From Parvularcula sp. IMCC14364 (GTDB lineage Bacteria; Pseudomonadota; Alphaproteobacteria; Caulobacterales; Parvularculaceae), in assembly GCF_030758415.1 (NCBI RefSeq), contig NZ_CP132334.1:992001-1056000 (forward strand): a DNA stretch of 64,000 nt, read 5' to 3'. Position 1 is the stretch's first letter. Each line of letters opens with the position of its first letter. The notes beneath the pieces are model-generated. The model saw only the letters and a program-made list of their open reading frames with translations. It searched no databases and was not told where the DNA came from. The translations under genes and the position numbers were made by a program. Shown here piece by piece: positions 63,366-64,000 of this stretch.

Positions 63366-64000
63366 TTGGCCAGTTTTTCAGAGAACCTAGAAAAGTCCAT
63401 TCATCGCGCGATTTCCATCGCCAATGAGTACAAGCACGAGCTTGCCACGCTGGAGCATCTGCTTCTGTCGCTTATAGAAGACCCTGATGCTATCGGCGTG
63501 ATGACGGCCTGTTCCGTCGATCTCGACGAGTTGAGGCAGAACCTGAAAGACTACCTGGATGAAGACCTCGAAAAGCTCGTCTCGGAAGACGAAGATGATG
63601 CCAAACCCACCACAGGCTTCCACCGAGTGGTGCAGCGGGCGCTGATCCATGTGGAAACTTCTGGCCGCTCCGAGGTGACGGGTGCCAACATTATCGTCGC
63701 CCTGTTTGCAGAGCGCGAGAGCCACGCGGCATACTTCCTCCAGGCACAGGAGATGACCCGTTATGACGCGGTAAACTATATCTCCCATGGTCTCACTAAG
63801 AACGGACAGCCGGGCGAAAACCGCACACCTGCCGGCGCCGACCAGGAAGAAGATGCACAGAACAAGGCTGGGCAGGATGCGCTTTCGTCCTATACCGTCA
63901 ACTTGAACGAGAAGGCCCGCAAGGATGAGATTGACCCGCTGATTGGCCGGGAAAAAGAGGTTGAGCGCGCGATCCAGATTCTCTGTCGGCGGCGCAAGAA
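63366..64000 (+). CDS. clpA: ATP-dependent Clp protease ATP-binding subunit ClpA, partial
   Basis: The frame opens with TTG at 63366 behind GGAG and runs off the window end with 211 codons. The N-terminus SFSENLEKSIHRAISIANEY, then HELATLEHLLLSLIEDPDA is the ClpA N domain that binds ClpS. The middle is a charged linker with QEEDAQNKAG. The last residues, KDEIDPLIGREKEVERAI, begin the first AAA+ domain. Walker motifs lie beyond the window. The TTG start is inferred from alignment with the family's MASFS-type opening. Confidence 0.93.
   Translation, partial: MASFSENLEKSIHRAISIANEYKHELATLEHLLLSLIEDPDAIGVMTACSVDLDELRQNLKDYLDEDLEKLVSEDEDDAKPTTGFHRVVQRALIHVETSGRSEVTGANIIVALFAERESHAAYFLQAQEMTRYDAVNYISHGLTKNGQPGENRTPAGADQEEDAQNKAGQDALSSYTVNLNEKARKDEIDPLIGREKEVERAIQILCRRRK

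Overview
The window is chromosomal DNA of an alphaproteobacterium. Supporting signs are an NDUFA12-type complex I gene next to a DUF2155 gene and aat, the order dapA-smpB ... folK-rpoZ-rsh-pyrE-pdxJ-acpS-lepB-rnc-era-recO-parC, a B12-dependent ribonucleotide reductase, a phasin with PhaR-like operator sites, and a CcmI/F/H cytochrome c maturation set. An hfa-type (holdfast attachment) operon with a CsgG/HfaB lipoprotein points towards Caulobacterales, Maricaulales or a related aquatic, surface-attaching group. No rRNA, CRISPR array, insertion sequence or prophage was seen. There is one tRNA, tRNA-Ser(GCT).

Layout. 1-2.1 kb: the tail of a TPM-domain protein, a small DUF6324 gene, and an ABC-2 exporter operon ending in a 27-residue membrane peptide. 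2.2-3.7 kb: two glutathione-S-transferase-fold genes, the second behind a perfect 20-bp palindrome. 3.7-6.9 kb: a curli/holdfast-anchor-like operon on the minus strand (HfaB-like with a SPOR-like tail, an eight-repeat secreted protein, an HfaA-like protein). 7.2-15.9 kb: a pentapeptide-repeat protein, nrdJ, NDUFA12, DUF2155, aat and an ABC exporter. 16-19.4 kb: a decayed alginate lyase (PL7) and a divergent PEP-carboxylase-like protein. 19.7-37.8 kb: tRNA-Ser, a lytic transglycosylase and a long run of housekeeping genes. 57.3-64 kb: a tandem pair of glycosyltransferase-like genes, NADP glutamate dehydrogenase, a DacA-type carboxypeptidase, a phasin, DUF1499, clpS and the start of clpA.

The striking part is 37.9-57.1 kb, about 19 kb devoted to a large electron-transfer system with two divergent arms sharing a promoter region near 48.0 kb. 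The minus arm encodes exported parts: a pentaheme cytochrome, a lipoprotein with two GlcG/HbpS-like domains, a predicted outer-membrane beta-barrel, and a decaheme cytochrome with a C-terminal LVIVD-type propeller. The plus arm encodes a cytoplasmic-to-periplasmic relay: a fusion of FAD/NAD(P) oxidoreductase, two cyclic-nucleotide-binding domains and four [4Fe-4S] motifs; a membrane cytochrome b with two His-x13-His pairs; and a cytoplasmic FHA domain joined through one membrane helix to a ten-site periplasmic multiheme domain. ccmF and ccmH follow directly, and ccmI faces them. I count 25 c-type heme sites, two predicted b hemes and four Fe-S cubanes. My inference is a trans-envelope electron conduit gated by cyclic nucleotides and phosphopeptides; I cannot name it as a known system. 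Two cytochromes carry a rare CX4CH site, which may explain why heme-lyase genes sit in the cluster.
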